The notes under the pieces: generated by a model
Told to the model about the DNA's origin: nothing
The model's input: only the letters and a program-made list of their open reading frames with translations
Database searches by the model: none
Made by a program: the position numbers and the translations under genes
Assembly (NCBI GenBank): GCA_016709765.1
Contig: JADJMD010000008.1
Coordinates: 124,001-188,000, forward strand
Direction: 5' to 3'
DNA length: 64,000 nt
From: Ignavibacteriales bacterium
GTDB lineage: Bacteria; Bacteroidota; Ignavibacteria; Ignavibacteriales; Ignavibacteriaceae
Shown here: positions 63,484 to 64,000 of the stretch, in pieces
Layout of the letters: each line of letters opens with the position of its first letter
How positions within the stretch are numbered: the stretch's first letter is position 1

Positions 63484-64000
63484 CTATGCAAATATTAATT
63501 TTGGTTTATCAACAGAACTAATACTGTTCATTATTTGTTTTGCGTTTTCTGTAAGTTTACTATAATTATTTTCTTCAATGGCTTTTTCATCTAAAAGTGC
63601 GGAACCAATTCCAACTGCACATGCACCAGCCTTAATCCAATCTCCCGCATTATCAAGTGTAACTCCACCAGTCGGCATTATTTTCAATTTGGGCATTGGC
63701 GCTTTTATAGATTTAAAGAAACTCATTCCAAGCACATCTGCAGGAAATACTTTAACTATATCCGCACCTGCCTGTTGTGCATTAAATATTTCTGTAGGGG
63801 TAAAACACCCGGGCATAACTGGAACATTATTTTTATTAGTAGTAATTAATATTTCTTTATTAAAAATCGGACTTACAACAAATTGAGCACCTGCATCGAT
63901 TGCTTTTTGTGCAGTATCAGTATCCAAAACAGATCCTACCCCTACTAAAATTTCTGGGTTAGCAAATTTAGAAACTTGAGCAATCATTTCTAAGGCGTTA
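63484..64000 (-). CDS. eda: KDPG aldolase, second copy, 5'-truncated by window edge
   Basis: The C-terminal 172 codons of a KDPG aldolase; the frame runs off the right edge, so the ATG at 63987 is internal. It has VGVGSVLDTDTAQKAIDAGA, GCFTPTEIFNAQQAG, the lysine region VKVFPADVLGMSFFKSI and MPTGGVTLDNAGDWIKAGA. It is very similar to the copy at 28152-28799 over the whole aligned length and ends with an extra KLIFA tail. It heads the alginate sub-cluster (aldolase, kinase, regulator, DEH reductase, PL17). Confidence 0.93.
   Translation of the reverse strand, partial: NALEMIAQVSKFANPEILVGVGSVLDTDTAQKAIDAGAQFVVSPIFNKEILITTNKNNVPVMPGCFTPTEIFNAQQAGADIVKVFPADVLGMSFFKSIKAPMPKLKIMPTGGVTLDNAGDWIKAGACAVGIGSALLDEKAIEENNYSKLTENAKQIMNSISSVDKPKLIFA

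Noticed and set aside
17875..64000. Genomic island or mobile element carrying the uronate locus
   Set aside because: No integrase, transposase, flanking tRNA or direct repeats were seen, and base composition looks like the rest of the window.

Overview
The window is A+T-rich bacterial DNA, most likely from the Ignavibacteria (Bacteroidota/Chlorobi group). Three secreted proteins end in a type IX secretion (T9SS) sorting domain of the form NYPNPFNPxT, typical of that lineage. A TonB-dependent receptor is present but has no SusD partner, and a bacillithiol enzyme (BshC) is encoded at the left edge. No tRNA, rRNA, CRISPR array, integrase or transposase was found.

Positions 1-8614 are housekeeping. 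A 5'-truncated bshC converges on a seven-gene minus-strand operon: ymdB-like phosphodiesterase, solitary DNA methyltransferase, folD, deoC, HicB-like protein, trmH-like, aroA. A divergent DnaQ/GIY-YIG fusion nuclease follows. Positions 8611-17813 are mixed: a MATE exporter, a small membrane protein, a disassembled cobalamin-dependent methyl-transfer set (UroD-like methyltransferase, homocysteine methyltransferase, reactivation domain, corrinoid protein), a broken amino-acid permease, a half-size TauE/SafE protein, a CheY-like receiver, a UpxY/NusG-like antiterminator and a 4-helix membrane protein.

From 17875 to the right edge (about 46 kb) every gene lies on the minus strand and nearly all serve degradation of polyuronates. 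Read in transcription order (right to left), the first part is alginate-type: KDPG aldolase, KDG kinase, GntR regulator, DEH reductase, PL17 lyase, KdgF, hexuronate MFS transporter, a heparinase-fold protein, a PL6 lyase and a PL38-type lyase. Next come a GH88-GH2 fusion, a cupin, a PL10 pectate lyase, an esterase and the TonB receptor. The pectin part follows: a beta-helix T9SS protein, PL9, GH28, GH105, a LacI regulator, CE8, CE12 and DUF4861. The last part is intracellular uronate catabolism: UxaC, UxaE, a second KDPG aldolase, UxuB, a second PfkB kinase, a HAD phosphatase, a LarA-like racemase, Gnd, KduI, a TRAP transporter and KduD.

The logic is extracellular cleavage and de-esterification, uptake by TonB, MFS and TRAP systems, and conversion of saturated and unsaturated uronates to KDG and pyruvate plus triose phosphate. 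There is no recognisable mannonate dehydratase (UxuA). Instead a LarA-family protein and 6-phosphogluconate dehydrogenase sit beside UxuB and a PfkB kinase. This suggests a mannonate to gluconate to 6-phosphogluconate branch, which is the most interesting hypothesis here.

Four genes are interrupted by six apparent single-base losses, most of them in A/T homopolymers (reactivation domain, permease three times, gnd, PL10). This pattern looks more like assembly error than gene decay.
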